This document shows, in pieces, positions 1 to 12,558 of a DNA stretch of 64,000 nt. The position numbers were made by a program, and so were the translations under genes. The stretch is taken from positions 94,364-158,363 of the forward strand of contig JAOVVO010000109.1 in assembly GCA_028564675.1 (NCBI GenBank). The letters are read 5' to 3'. Under the pieces are notes generated by a model that saw only the letters and a list, made by a program, of their open reading frames with translations, was not told where the DNA came from and made no database searches. The stretch is from Onchocerca lupi (Eukaryota > Nematoda > Chromadorea > Rhabditida > Onchocercidae). The first letter of the stretch is position 1. Every line of letters starts with the position of its first letter.

Positions 1-951
1 TGAGCAAGATGTTGTTATCATCATGAACCTAATAAATCATTTTTGTATGAAGTTGAGCATTTGAATATAGTTTAGGACCATATGTGTTTTATTCATCACT
101 TTTGACCTTGTCCTTTTTCTGAATTCATGGTTGTTTAATAAGGGAATAAGAATGTCAATTTTTGAAAAGGAAAAGAAAACAGATATGCACTTGGGTTAAT
201 CAACCTAAGATAAAGTTTACGTTATATTCACGCTATATTCCATATCCGATGAAATGAGATTGAAGAGAAACAGTGGAAATATGTACATCTCTCTGATTGA
301 CATGATATAATATATTCTGATAATAGATGCTCACGAAACAATACAAAGCAGCCTTGTGGTATTTTTGTGATCATTTGCTGAGGAAGTGAATTTCATTTTG
401 TGTATTTACTCCCGCTTTTATGACATTTCTTTAACTTTATTTTCAATCTTGGGCAATAATTTGACTCATTCTTATTTCATATCAGTCGTTCACTCTCTTC
501 ATTTACTCCTATATCTCTGGATCCCAATCCAGAATCACGAAATCAACCATTATTACATGTGAGAGAGGGTACTCGGAGAATACCAAGCCGTTTTGACATT
601 AATAATCACTATTGTGGATCATATACGAAAGACGTACGGTTGCATTTATTCAGTAAAACTTTAAAGATCGCGTAAATCTTTTGACAAATCAGTCGGCATA
701 AGCTGTTTCAGCGAGCCATTTTTCTGAGATGAAATTCAGCCTTCGTAAATTTTTTAACACGATTTTCTTCAACAACTTGAAATAGAAGGATCTCTATTCA
801 TTGAAATAATTTAATCGAAAACTTAGACGAAGCCATGATCAATTCCTATCGCTAATTTTATATTTTGCATGTTTTCTTACGCGTTTTTGAATAGCATATT
901 TTCATATGGATTTGAGATTATTGTTTGACAGAAACAAGTGATGCATTAACA
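1..951. other. 5' flank, no gene recognised
   Basis: No exon-like frame is supported here. The last bases before the zinc-finger gene (about 920-930, TTGTTTGACAG) form an acceptor that could serve either cis-splicing from an unseen 5' exon or spliced-leader trans-splicing. The sequence cannot tell these apart. Confidence 0.5.
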
Positions 952-3900
952 ATGGTCGATGTTGCTATGGCAGGTTCATTGGAAGAATACGAATTTTCGG
1001 GAGCAGTAAGGGAAGACGTCGAGATGGAAAGCAAAAACATGGCAGAAGTAGAAGTAGAAGATGGTGAACTACCAGAAGAAGGTGAAATCTGCGATGACGA
1101 AGATGTTGAAGGTTGTTCTTGTTGCCGATATTTCTCGGAAGTTAAAATATCTAAAGTATTGTAATAGGTGGTGTAATATTCATTTGTAATGTGTGTGATT
1201 TATAACTTAATTTCATCCAGAACAGCTTCGACATGATATTTATATGAATCTTGTTCAGGACGCGATCATGAAACAACGGGAAATAGAGAAACAGTGCAAG
1301 CTCTTTCTCCGAATATGTCTTTGAATCAACCGCCTTTACGCAAACCGCGTGATTTCGACAAAGAAGTGGCGGTACGCATAAAAAATCATTCAACATGCAA
1401 AAACAAACATATGAACGAACAATAATAAAATAACTGATGAAAAAGAAAGGAAAATGATTATGATGATGATGATGACTGGAGATGTCTGAAAAACAAGCAG
1501 ATGGTGGAGAATGCATGCAAATGCAGCATACGCAACAGATATATTACAGTGTATTTTACAGTTGGTTCTAGTAGTCCTTGCTGACCTGCCAAAAACTGCT
1601 CACAAAATTATAGCTACCATAATTTTTATGAAGAAGGCGACATTTCCCAATCAATAATGTCACTTCAGTAGTGTTCAAACTTAGATCTATTTTGCTTAAA
1701 ACTTCGCTTGTAACTTAATTGAGAACTTTTTTTGACAATGTGTAATATTTAGAACCTTTATGCTACTTCTGTCCTACCCGAGCAATCTGAAATAGGTAAT
1801 TTCTTTTTGCAATCGACGTTTAAGGGTTAGAAAATAGCACTTTTAGCTCGCTCGTGTATCTTTTTGGAGTTATTTGGGATACGTCCTGAGATTAAACGGG
1901 CAGGGAAAATGTGCCTGGTTTGGAAATCATTTTTCAAATTTGTGGTTCAAATGATATGTTCACATTTCTATTAAACCGAAAAATATTTGTCGCAAAGATG
2001 TTTTAAGTTCAGATTTTGAAATGTGAGATTCTTTAAATTCGAACTAATACTACTACAATCTGAAACAGCAAAATTTAGAATGCGAGAGGTGCTGAAGGTA
2101 GCATGCTTAGTTCCTGGATGACTGGCGTAAAACAGCGTGCAAAGCAGGGAATCACAACAATTGCATCTCCAACAGTTGATGCAAATGAAGAATATTATGG
2201 GTACGGCAGTAACTCGCCAAATGATGGGACAGGGGATAAGGATTACAGGAATCGAGGAGGGGATTCAGCTGACAAGGTATAATTACTTTAATTTATATTC
2301 GCTTTGTGGAATAGTGTCCGAAGGGAGGCTTTTGTTTCTTTGAGTAGCATTTACTCTATTAAACATTTTTTAATTGTTTATGATGCTAACGAAATTCACA
2401 ACATCACAGTTTTGTGAGCCAGTGAGGAAAAAATAGCTTTCTTATCAAAAGTAATATTACTCTCGTTTTGCTCTAACATCGTTTTCTTTAGATTTTGGTA
2501 AATATATCAATTAAGCATAGTTTCTGATATATATGCTTTTAACTTCTGAGATAATATTTCAAGGATTACCGTTGGATAAGAGATGAAGATGGGCACAGAG
2601 GGTCTGGCGATGTGAATGAATTTGGCGATAGCGATTATAGAGGTGGATCACCAAAATTGGAAAGACGGTCAGCATTCACTTTAGGAAATAATTCAGGAAA
2701 CATCATCAGTATTTAATAAAAATTCATCATGATCTCGAATGTTTTTGGTAGTTGCAGTTTGGTTAAAGATGTAATGTTTCAAGTTTTGAATCATAAATTT
2801 AGATTTCTATTTGGAAAACAGACCATCTTTTTTTTGTAGCCGTCGACGCTCCATAAGTCCAACATACGGTGGTCCCAAACGTCCAAGGCATTCGCCACCA
2901 GTGCGAGGTTGCTATCGTGGAAGAGGTTTTCGAGGACGCTGGGGCGAACGTCAGATTTGTAAATTCTTCCGTGAAGGGTACTGTAGGGACGTAAGTAATC
3001 TTGATTTGTTTTAAATTATCTAAGCTTTTTCAAATATTAAGTAATTTTTGGAAAACTAAAGTTTTTTATCATTATATTTCCCTTGACTAGGAGAATTACA
3101 GAAATGGTAAAGCGCGAAAAATATTGGAAAAATTACTTATGAAATTCTAGGGGGACAGCTGTTCGTATTCTCATGATGCTGCAGATTCTGGCCGCAAGGC
3201 TGAACTATGCAAATTTTATCAACAAGGCTTTTGTAAAAAAGGTCTTCAATGTCCTTTATTGCATGGAGAGTATCCATGTAAAGCTTTTCATAAAGGAGAA
3301 TGCTCGAAAGATCCATGCCAGTTTTCACATTTGCCTCTCAACAATTTTACACAGCCAATATTCGACCAGGTTAGTTGTTTCCCAAAGTGAACTAAGGTTG
3401 TCTTATCGAAAAGTTGTTTTTTCATGAAATTAGTTAATATATTTTTTTCAGATGATGAAAGACGATGAGTTAGCATCACGTATAGCTATTCCGCAAGGAC
3501 CTTTGAAACGACGGGTTTTACTTCCTGGTGGACCGAGTTCTTCACCTGGTGCTCAACCAACAGTACCGGCAATTGTCACAGTGACTGCAGATGGCGGAAT
3601 AACAGGAGGCGTGATACCTCCACCTGCTGTTGTTGTTCCAACTTTATCATCGGCAACGCCGCCGGTCACCATCGCTCAACCTCAACTCGTCATACCGCCA
3701 CCTTTGGCAGCTAATCCAACTCCTTATCCTGCTTTCTTTCCGCACCATTCAGTTCCAGCCACGGCTGTTGTGAATTCAGCATCATTAAGTGGTGCTGTCC
3801 CTGGATTAACACCTCCTCAGCCTGCTCAAAGCGCAACGGCTATTCTGCAGCAATATTCGGTTTGTTTTCCAGTATAGTACTGCAATTGAAAGCAGTTGTA

Positions 3901-5887
3901 GTTGACAGCTAATTAATTTAAGCGCCTTACTTTTAAAATATGATCAGGATATCTGTTCAGGCGAGTGTTGACAAACGCAATTCAGTGGAAGATGAGGAAG
4001 ATAATTCATTCAACATCAACAAAATGCTGGAACAGATAACAGCTAAAGTGAAAAAGGACAGTGCTATAGACGGTTTGTAGTAGTTATTGATTTTTTCTAT
4101 TTCTTTAAAGAATAAAACCGGAATTCGTATTCTTCAGCTTTGTTTTGCTAATTTTCAATAAGAAATTAACAGTATGGATAAAATTTTCTAGAATCTCCAG
4201 CAAGTCCACCTATGTTTAATCCAGATGCAGTCGCTAACGAAAATGCCTTGACTATTCCGGAAACAAATATTCTTGCATGGAAATTACATCCAGTCGATGA
4301 CATACCAAGTCCTCAAACGAATATTGATTCTCAGATATTGCAGGTATGTAGAAACTGGCATAAATCTTTTGTAAATATGCAGAAGATGATAACATTGCTT
4401 CTTTTTCATTTCATTTGTCGGTTTTGAAATTTGGAAATTATTGTCATGTTGATGTTAATTGTAGATGTCATTAACTGATGCTGGTCTTCGCAACGATCCG
4501 CGTATTAAGAAAGCGCTAGCCTCACAGTTTGATGCATTTACGAATTCTTTGATGAATGCCGCACCACCGCCATTACCACAACCAACTCAAATATTTGTTC
4601 AGCAGTCGAATGCTACGGCAAGTACATCTGCTACCCAGTCCACTGTTCTTTCTATTCTTGCAAAGGAAGAATCAAGGTTAATCGCGTTTTCGAATTGTGA
4701 TTTAATTAATATTAATGTAATTTTATCCTGCCATGAAGACAAAAGTTAACAATAGAAGTATGACAATATGCAGGTCGGTATTTATTGAGCTCTAATACAC
4801 CGAATTTTAACTCGTAGTTTATTACCGTTATAGTGAATAGTTGTTCATTGCAGTGCATCGAGATTAGCTGATCCAAGAATGTCGACTGTTAGTCGTGATC
4901 CGCGTAAGAGGACAGCAGTCAGTGATCCACGTGTAACAACTGTTAGTGATTCACGCTTGATTTCAATGACGACTCCTGCACTGGATCCACGTCTTGTTCC
5001 GGTAGATTTTTGTTTAAACACTTTTTCATCCTAGTTAAATTAGACTAGAAGATTTAACTACTTTCGACATGCAATTTCTGGTAAAATATTAATGTATTGT
5101 AGTGTAAATCTTATTTGACAGAGCAAAATACATTTGCACTCTTGCTATACACTGATTTTGTTCGTTTTTTCTAGCTTAAAGATCTGCTTCTCTTTATGTT
5201 TTAGCCTAATAACACAATTCAAATGGGACAAATACCGTCAACATCTACATCAAGAATTGGTGATAATCTATATGGGACAGCAGTGCAGACAACAACTCAA
5301 AATCGTGATCAAGATCATCGTTTGCATTCATCTGGTTACGAAAATAATCATATGGAAGAACACAGTACGGAGCGGGTTGGTAGTTATGAAAGTCGTCGTG
5401 GTTCGGGAGGTAATTGGATGCCACAGATTCGTGCTGCTGTTGATCCACGTCAAGTAAAAAGGTCAGTAGTTTCAATAAAGATTTTGATTTATGCATACAC
5501 AGCTGAGATAATAAAGTTTCAAAGTTAATCGTTTTCATTAAGTTGATTTACTTCTTCATGTTCTTCATTCTTTTTTGATCTGTAAGTGCATTCATTAGAA
5601 ATAGAGTAGTTTCGGTACAAAATTATTAACTTATAAGCATTGTATCAAACTATTTTTAAAGGTATATAATTGGTGGATACAGAAATGAACTTAACAACAA
5701 TCAAGATCGTGATGAAAGGGCAGTGAATCGCACAAGAGGAGAAGGAACCAAATCACCGTCAAGTAATTCTGTCGCAGCTAGTGCGACTGCCATACCTCAG
5801 GCTCCTCTTTCTCTGCGAGAAAAAAGGAAAAACAATGAATATGAAAGTCCTCTAAGCAGAATTCCGGAAAAAACTCGGTGGACATAA
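952..5887 (+). CDS. Triple CCCH zinc-finger protein, ZC3H4/ZC3H6/Su(sable)-like
   Basis: Thirteen exons join in phase: 952-1111, 1259-1371, 2136 (or 2148)-2276, 2564-2667, 2840-2990, 3151-3369, 3452-3859, 3961-4072, 4192-4343, 4465-4676, 4854-5001, 5205-5461, 5662-5887, giving about 800 aa. The N-terminus is acidic (VEDGELPEEGEI), as in this family. An RS/RG-rich stretch precedes three CCCH fingers at residues about 213-231, 243-261 and 266-283, spaced C-x7-C-x5-C-x3-H twice and C-x7-C-x4-C-x3-H once. A proline/valine-rich region (about 297-432) follows, then repeated DPR motifs (about 591-640). This order matches metazoan ZC3H4/ZC3H6 and fly Su(sable), nuclear proteins that restrain early non-productive Pol II transcription. 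The function here is by homology. The start is the first in-frame ATG after a good acceptor at 930. Exon 3 has two in-phase acceptors, so four residues may be optional. Confidence 0.9.
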
Positions 5888-6046
5888 AAGCGTTGAAGAA
5901 TAGAAGGGATTTCTTTTTGTAGATCTCATTCAAGCCGTATGCTGTTTAAGCTGTTTCCGCATAGCTCTTCATCTTTTTTTCATAAAGTAATTTTTTTCAA
6001 ATTAATTGAACTTTCATAGTACTTAATATCCATTATTGAAGCTGCG

Positions 6047-6075
6047 TTTTTTTTTTTTTTTTTTTTTTTTTTTTT
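6047..6075. repeat. Poly(T) tract, 29 nt
   Basis: Uninterrupted T run about 160 bp after the zinc-finger stop codon. It is one of many long A/T homopolymers in the window. Confidence 0.95.
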
Positions 6076-6290
6076 CTTCGTAATTTTTAATCAGTGCATT
6101 AATATTGAAAGCAATACATTGAGAATTAGTGAACCTAATTACGTTATAGTATGGTTTTTCATGTGCTGGGTTCCAAATTAAATGACAGTTGAGAATTCCT
6201 AATAGTTAGCCACTTTTGTCACCTTGTTCGCTTAGTTCTTCGTTCATAACTTTTACTGAGGATAAATATCTGTATTGATTACGTCTTATA

Positions 6291-6334
6291 AAGATATCAC
6301 TACCATCTCTTATAAAGAGATGTTGAGTGATATT
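6291..6334. repeat. Short imperfect hairpin
   Basis: ATATCACTACCATCTCTT pairs with AAGAGATGTTGAGTGATAT across a four-base loop, with two central mismatches. It lies just downstream of the zinc-finger gene. No function can be assigned. Confidence 0.5.
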
Positions 6335-9300
6335 GGTGATAGTATTGCACTGTAGACTCTCCCATCTTTTTATTTACCTACGACATTCACCTCAAAGGTC
6401 AAGTGAAGAGCATTCAAGTGATGAACCTATTTTATTAATATTCATCCAGCTTACCGTATGTTGCGGTCTTCGTTTATGCTGTTGATAATTAGCATTCTTT
6501 TAAAATACAGTTCAAAAATATATTTTTTGCTTTTGATGTTAATCATTCGTAAATCTCGTATTGAGACTGCCTTTTAGTAGTCCCAACATCGGGTTTGTTC
6601 GATACAATTGGCCTTACTGGAATCTCACCAGCTGTTTGTAAGCAACATAGGCCGTGATGCGAAATACTTTTTTTTCATAATTGTTGTTTTTAGTTGATTT
6701 GAGCTTCTTTTCGATGATATCAAATATTGTATATGATTATGAGAAATCTTGCGAATGCATCACTGCTGCGGCTGTTGCTGTGCATTACTACTGTACAGGC
6801 CTTAGGTGTTCTGATTATATCTTACATGTTATTCTTCATTGTAATCTTTTTCTAATGATTATATTTTGTTCGTCGTTTAGACGTTCTTGTGTATTTCAAG
6901 TTAATTAACATGTTTGTACAAATCACCTACAACCCACCAGCAAGTGATTTAACAAAATTAATTTTGACAGCTGATATCTTGAATTTTCTTCGTAGAGATA
7001 GTTAAGGGAGCAAAATTGCAGGGTCCGTTTCGTTAGGTTTTTCTATGAGATATATGCCCAACTGCAAATTTTCTCAAATCCTCTTTTATATTCTCAAGTT
7101 TTCTTTCATATTCTCTTTTATATTCTCAAATTCTTTTTTATTTATTCTTATTCTTTTCGTATTTCTGATCATTTGTTATTGCGCTTTGAATTTTTTTGAA
7201 ATATTTTGGAGCTTTTTTTGCTAAAAAATGTTTCATGATATTAAAATTTCATGAGCATTTTTACTTTTTTTGCAGTTCATTTCGAATCACATAGATTGAA
7301 ATTTGGATGATTTCAGTCATTTTCATATAAGGAATAGTTCTCTTTTTCCGAACTGCGCGTGGAAAATTTTTGCCAATGATTCCTTAAGCGTTTGATCTTG
7401 GCTGTAGAATTGCAATAGAATTAAATTTTCAACATCATTTTTTTTAAATCTTGTCTTCTGAGAGACGGGTTCTCTGTAATTTTAATTACTCGATGTTCGC
7501 AGTGAGAGATTGTGGCTGGCTTTTGTACCTGACACAGTATGCATTCTTTCAACATTTTATAAAATGTATGAATTTAATCGATTGTAAATGTAAAAGCAAC
7601 AATAAATGAACTTCGCTTTGCCAAAAAGTAATTCTTTCTCTATTTTCTCAAAACTGGAGCGAAGGTTAAGATGAGTGTTGCGAGGAACTGAATAATTTAA
7701 TTCACATTTTCATGGTTATCACTTTTATGCATTGGTTGAGAAATGGGTTGATGTATTCTCGAGAATTTTTCGACTCAAATTCCTCGAAACAATAATTTGT
7801 TACGTGATGCAGGCATGTTGCACGATACAAAATTTATAAAATTATAAATTGCGAAGAGGAATTTAGTGTCACGGATTTCTGCTACGAATTGTACTTTTGA
7901 AATTGGCCAAGCTGGTTTTCATTTTATTTATGTGACGGAAAGGAGAGTTAATAAAGTTTGGAAATTGACACGATTTAAACATTCGAAACAGTCCTATTTC
8001 AGAAATCTTGATTACGGATTGGACCTACATTGCTGCAGGTGAGGTTCAAATTAGTTTTCAACTGATATATTGTATGTAGTTCAGTGTCTTAATGGTTAGG
8101 AGTAATAAATTTCTTGCAAAGATTTTTGGTTATCGTTGTAATAATTTTTAATATATTATAAGAAACTGACTGCCTAGGGTTTGTGTAATCAATTGTATGC
8201 ATATTGTATATTTAACTATCAGTAAGAGTAATAAAGGGATTTATGTACCATCCTTATCATAGATCTTGAGTGGTGTAGTAGTCAATACTAAAAAAAGCAG
8301 CCAGCACTCAAAGTTCCCGGATATCTCAGTTGCACAATAACTATTAGTAGAATTTATAATAAAAAAATCTTGATGGAAGAGCTTTTTGAACGACCAAGCA
8401 AAAACTGCTGGAATCATTAATTGAACTTTGCACCAACGAAGGGGATTTCATCCTCGCTCCCGGTACATTATGAGCGGAAATAGTAAACTGAAGAGATTAA
8501 TGAAAGTTTAATAGGCAAAATTAGTTCATGATTTTTCGATGTATTTTCAGGTCAAGAAGGAACGTCACATTCTCTTCATCCAATTTAAAAGTAAAAGTAA
8601 CAATTTTCAGCAGTTGTGCTGTGAATCGATAATATTTATTACTTTGCCAAATTCATTAGTTCTTGAAACGTTGATTGTGAAAAATAAAATTTTAATAAGA
8701 AAATGTGATAAATGCATTCACATTCCTATCATACAACAACTGATGTAATAAATTTTGATTTCTTTGAAAAATAGATGAAGTGACTATTACTACTTGATTG
8801 TCTTGTACTAGTACCCTCAGGGAATATTGGTTGGGAGGAGCCTTCTTCTAAACATCCTATTGGAAGGCCTATTTGTTTCCTAGACGTAGTAGTTATGACA
8901 CAAAATATCCAAGCCATCATCCAACTGCTCATCGATTCGTTTCTCGTCACACCTGTTTACCATCCTTTCAATTTCTCTCATTTTAATTTTTTAATTTAAA
9001 TTTTCAGTCATATTTGCTAGATCTATCTATAAGCGATTAAAATATATGCATTCATCTATGCATGTATGTTTCTTCTGCTCATCATAATTGTTCTTATTCA
9101 ACTAGATGATAGATACGAACTATTGATGGTTGTTTTCGATAGCACAATCAATTTGTAAACATTTTAAACTAATACGTTGATGGAAAATATCTCCGAAAAA
9201 GGGATAGCTTTGTGTGATTTGCTTTGTTGATTCCTGTTCTGTTTTTGTTTTTTATGACGGATCTCATTTAATACTCTCAATCATTTTTTAATTTGCTTGA

Positions 9301-11320
9301 TACACTTGAATCTTTGATACGGTCTTTTCTTTCGACACATTATTCCACTATTAGTCCTTGATCAAAATGATAAGTTGAAAGCAAAAAATGCTGTTCAAAA
9401 AAATCGTATTATTGCACAATAGAAGAAAATTGCTGACACACCTTTATCCTGTCAGAATAAACGATCGGAACGCATCCTGTCTCGTTTTCAAGGCTCGCTA
9501 AGATTACCCATTTTTCAATGTACTGCTATCGGCATCACTACTATTTAAATCTCCTGTCCTAAATTCTAATTCTTTCATTCAAAAATCTTTCATTTCCACT
9601 GCGATCAGTTCCTTTCAGGATTTGGTCGAATAATCATGCTCATCTTTTTCAGTATCACTTAGCATCCAACATTCAACTATTATTAGAAGTCAAGTTTTCG
9701 TGGTTTGTTTTTTTCATAATTTCGACATATTCAGATTACTCATTCGGGATCTAATTCTGTAATGGATCATTTTTGCAAACATTGAGTAGTGCTTGCAACA
9801 GCAAGATTTTATTAAATTTCTTAAAGTTGTCACCGTTTTTTACTCGAGTATTTCCTGGCATTGTCTTTCATCATCATCTTCCATCTGCTTATATCTAGTA
9901 CATGACAGTAAGAAATGCTTAAATTTTATTTCATTTGAATTATTCTAGGAGATTGTTTAATCTTACTTCCAAAACTAATTTTACTTCCAAAACCTTTAAG
10001 CATATATTTCAAGTCTAAACTCAGATCAGCAACTCTATGTATTTCTGTTTAAAAAAAATACATGGGTCTTTATCAGCAAATTGTACCATATCATCATTAT
10101 TACTGAATATCTTGGTTTATGCGATAGGAGGGAAATCGTATATTTTGATTGAATTGAGTCACTGCAAAAATTTGCGAAATCGTACATTTATTGATTCGCG
10201 AATCCTCAGTGTTTTTCATTTAATGACTATAAATCGATGAATCCACAACGGATCGATTTAAGATTTCCTAAAATTGAAGAATTAAGCGAATAGTAACTTA
10301 GGTCAGCAATTTGTCCAAGTATGCAATTAGTTACAGTCTTATATTTACAATTATTCTCATTAGAATCCTTTACATTCGGCATTTTGTTGTTTCAGAAGAC
10401 TTGCCTTGATTTGTCAAATTTCAAAAAACTTGTCACCGGAAAGTATCCAATAAATTTGCTCATACTGGCATAACTATGCAACTCGTTCCTTTCTTCTCTA
10501 CCCTGATTCGATGATTATCATAAGTTAGTTGCTGGGAACTTTTCGTCATATACAAATTTATTCTCTAGTTTTTAGAAAGGTTGGAGATGGATGCATCGAC
10601 TAACTATTTATCTTCTGCTGACTGACAAAATTTGGGTTCAAAGATTATTTTGTTTTCAACAAATGGTCGGCAAAAGGAATAGGAAGAGATGCTATAAGAC
10701 ATGAAGCACATGGAAGTAGGAATATTTGACTGTAAAAGTGAAATTAAATGTGGATAGTTTGGCGTCACCAAACTTCTCCCAACCTGTTTGTTGTACATTA
10801 CACCATATTTTCTAAGCCAACCTTCTGCAACAATGTTTGCATCACTTTCATGCATTATTTACATAGCGTCACGCTTGCTGCAATGAAAATTTGATTCCAA
10901 CTCAGCAAATGACAAGCAAGCATCACGTAAGGCATATTTTCGTGAGACTCATTGCTGATTTGAATAACACATCAATAAAAACAGCTGTGGAAGTAGTGAT
11001 TGCCAACAAGTTTAACAAAATGTAAATGTTGGCACATTCGACAGCCACTATTTATAACAATTTTTGCTTCACCAGCCAGCCAACTGCTGTTAGCTCAGCT
11101 CACCTTGCTAGTAATTTTCTATTTTTAAGCTGCACATTTTCATAACATTTTTACTTTATCTGGAGAACAATTTAATTTTTGATTTTTTTGATTCTCTTTT
11201 TTTCTTTTTTCTTTAATGTATTTTTTATTTGCATCAATTCTGATGATTCAATACCCCATCGATTATGGCTAATTGATGTATAGGTGAGTGAGTGGCTACG
11301 TGCATATTTATTTATAATCT

Positions 11321-11344
11321 GTGTATGTATGTATGTATGCATGT
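11321..11344. repeat. (TGTA)n microsatellite
   Basis: Short run of TGTA/TATG tetranucleotides within intergenic DNA. Confidence 0.8.
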
Positions 11345-11844
11345 TTATTTCGGGATAAAATCATCTATTATAAACATGAAAGTAAGCTGAAAGCAATGAA
11401 ACGATTTCTCTTTTCAATTCCGAAAAGTTACCAAATGATCGATTCCATGTATATTTCTTACTACCTGAGAAGCACCTTCATTTAAAGTTACAAAACCAAT
11501 CTTTTGACATCATTCTAATGTTGCTACTCTTTGTCTTCTTGTGCTGCTGTTTCATCGTTAACAAACGCTTTCATACATTGAAAAGTTTAATATTTACCAA
11601 AAGATGGATGTGCATTTATCTATACCTCTTACTCATTGAGCTTCGAGAGAAAGGAGAGATTTGGATGATAAGGATGATAAAGATAGGAGGAGAGAAAGAG
11701 GAATTGAACATTTCCCAAATATCAAAGCATGAAAACCGTCCAGCAGCTAACACATCGATTTGCAATCACCGCGGATACATCGCATTCCTTCATATCAACC
11801 CGGCTTATCATTCGCTGCTACCGAAACAACGCCACGTATTGCAG

Positions 11845-11966
11845 CGCTATATCGCCTCACTATTATCAGAAAAAGGGTAGTTATTGCTTCGGGTAGTTCA
11901 TTGCTTATCATTGCGTTATTTGTGATCGTTGCAGCATTTTCGGCATGCTTCACTGATTGGTGGTGA
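11845..11966 (+). CDS. Possible single exon of a small membrane protein (unresolved)
   Basis: A TTGCAG acceptor at 11844 opens a frame reading basic residues (RLTIIRKR), then a hydrophobic helix (SSLLIIALFVIVAAFSACF) ending in TDWW just before a stop. A basic flank, a helix and then Trp residues resemble the first membrane segment of claudin/PMP22-type four-span proteins, but that is only suggestive. The block is clearly GC-richer than its surroundings, including the 120 bp upstream, where a different frame is open. There is no in-frame ATG, so at least one upstream exon would be needed, and no convincing downstream exon was found. It could be a relic or part of an unrecognised gene. Confidence 0.3.
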
Positions 11967-12292
11967 TCACGAGATAACAAATTGTGGTTTATTTTTATTG
12001 GTGATAGTTTTATTGAATTCATTGTACTCTTCTCTTTATCACTTAATTTTAAACAAAACTTTTTGTAATGTTTTCAGATAATCTCTGTTTCTTTTTCTCT
12101 TCAAACTATATTCATTGATTTTCTCACTTACCAGCTTCCCCGAATTTTTAATCATTCATGCGAACAATTTTTGATCTTCATTTCTCTATTATCAATCGGA
12201 TGAATGAAATTTTTACTCTTCCTTATCTATACCAATCTAGTCTGATTGCTTCTCAAAATGCTACAAAAATAACCATAATTTTCCAATTTTTT

Positions 12293-12558
12293 TTATATGA
12301 AATTATTAAAACTGGCTTCGCATAGAAAGGCTTGTTTACTACTGTTTAAAGTTTGGGCTTTTTCAATTTTGATGCAAATGCAATTAAGCGTAGCATGCGT
12401 GATAAAGACGATAGTTTGTTGAATTGTCCCATCGCGATAGAACTTTTCAGAAATGCAATTTTGTTGAATATCTTTGATCATGTGAATTCCAGCATAGATG
12501 GAATTAGTCATAATCATTAGTAACCAGAGCCCATTAAGCATCGTATCCAGTATGCAGT
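12293..12558 (-). CDS. Possible membrane-protein exon (weak)
   Basis: On the minus strand a TTTCCAG acceptor is followed by an open frame with a plausible helix (MLNGLWLLMIMTNSIYAGIHMI) and a second weakly hydrophobic segment. It is somewhat GC-richer than its flanks. No start, donor or neighbouring exon could be fixed. The opposite strand also has a short hydrophobic frame, so strand choice is uncertain. Confidence 0.2.

Noticed and set aside
1151..1516. 121-codon minus-strand frame with a His run
   Set aside because: It lies antisense to exons 1-2 of the zinc-finger gene and its His run comes from a TGA repeat in an intron.
7070..7150. Repeated TTCTCAAATTC-like words, checked as a possible array
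   Set aside because: Irregular, pyrimidine-rich drift without constant spacers; simple low-complexity sequence, not a CRISPR or satellite.
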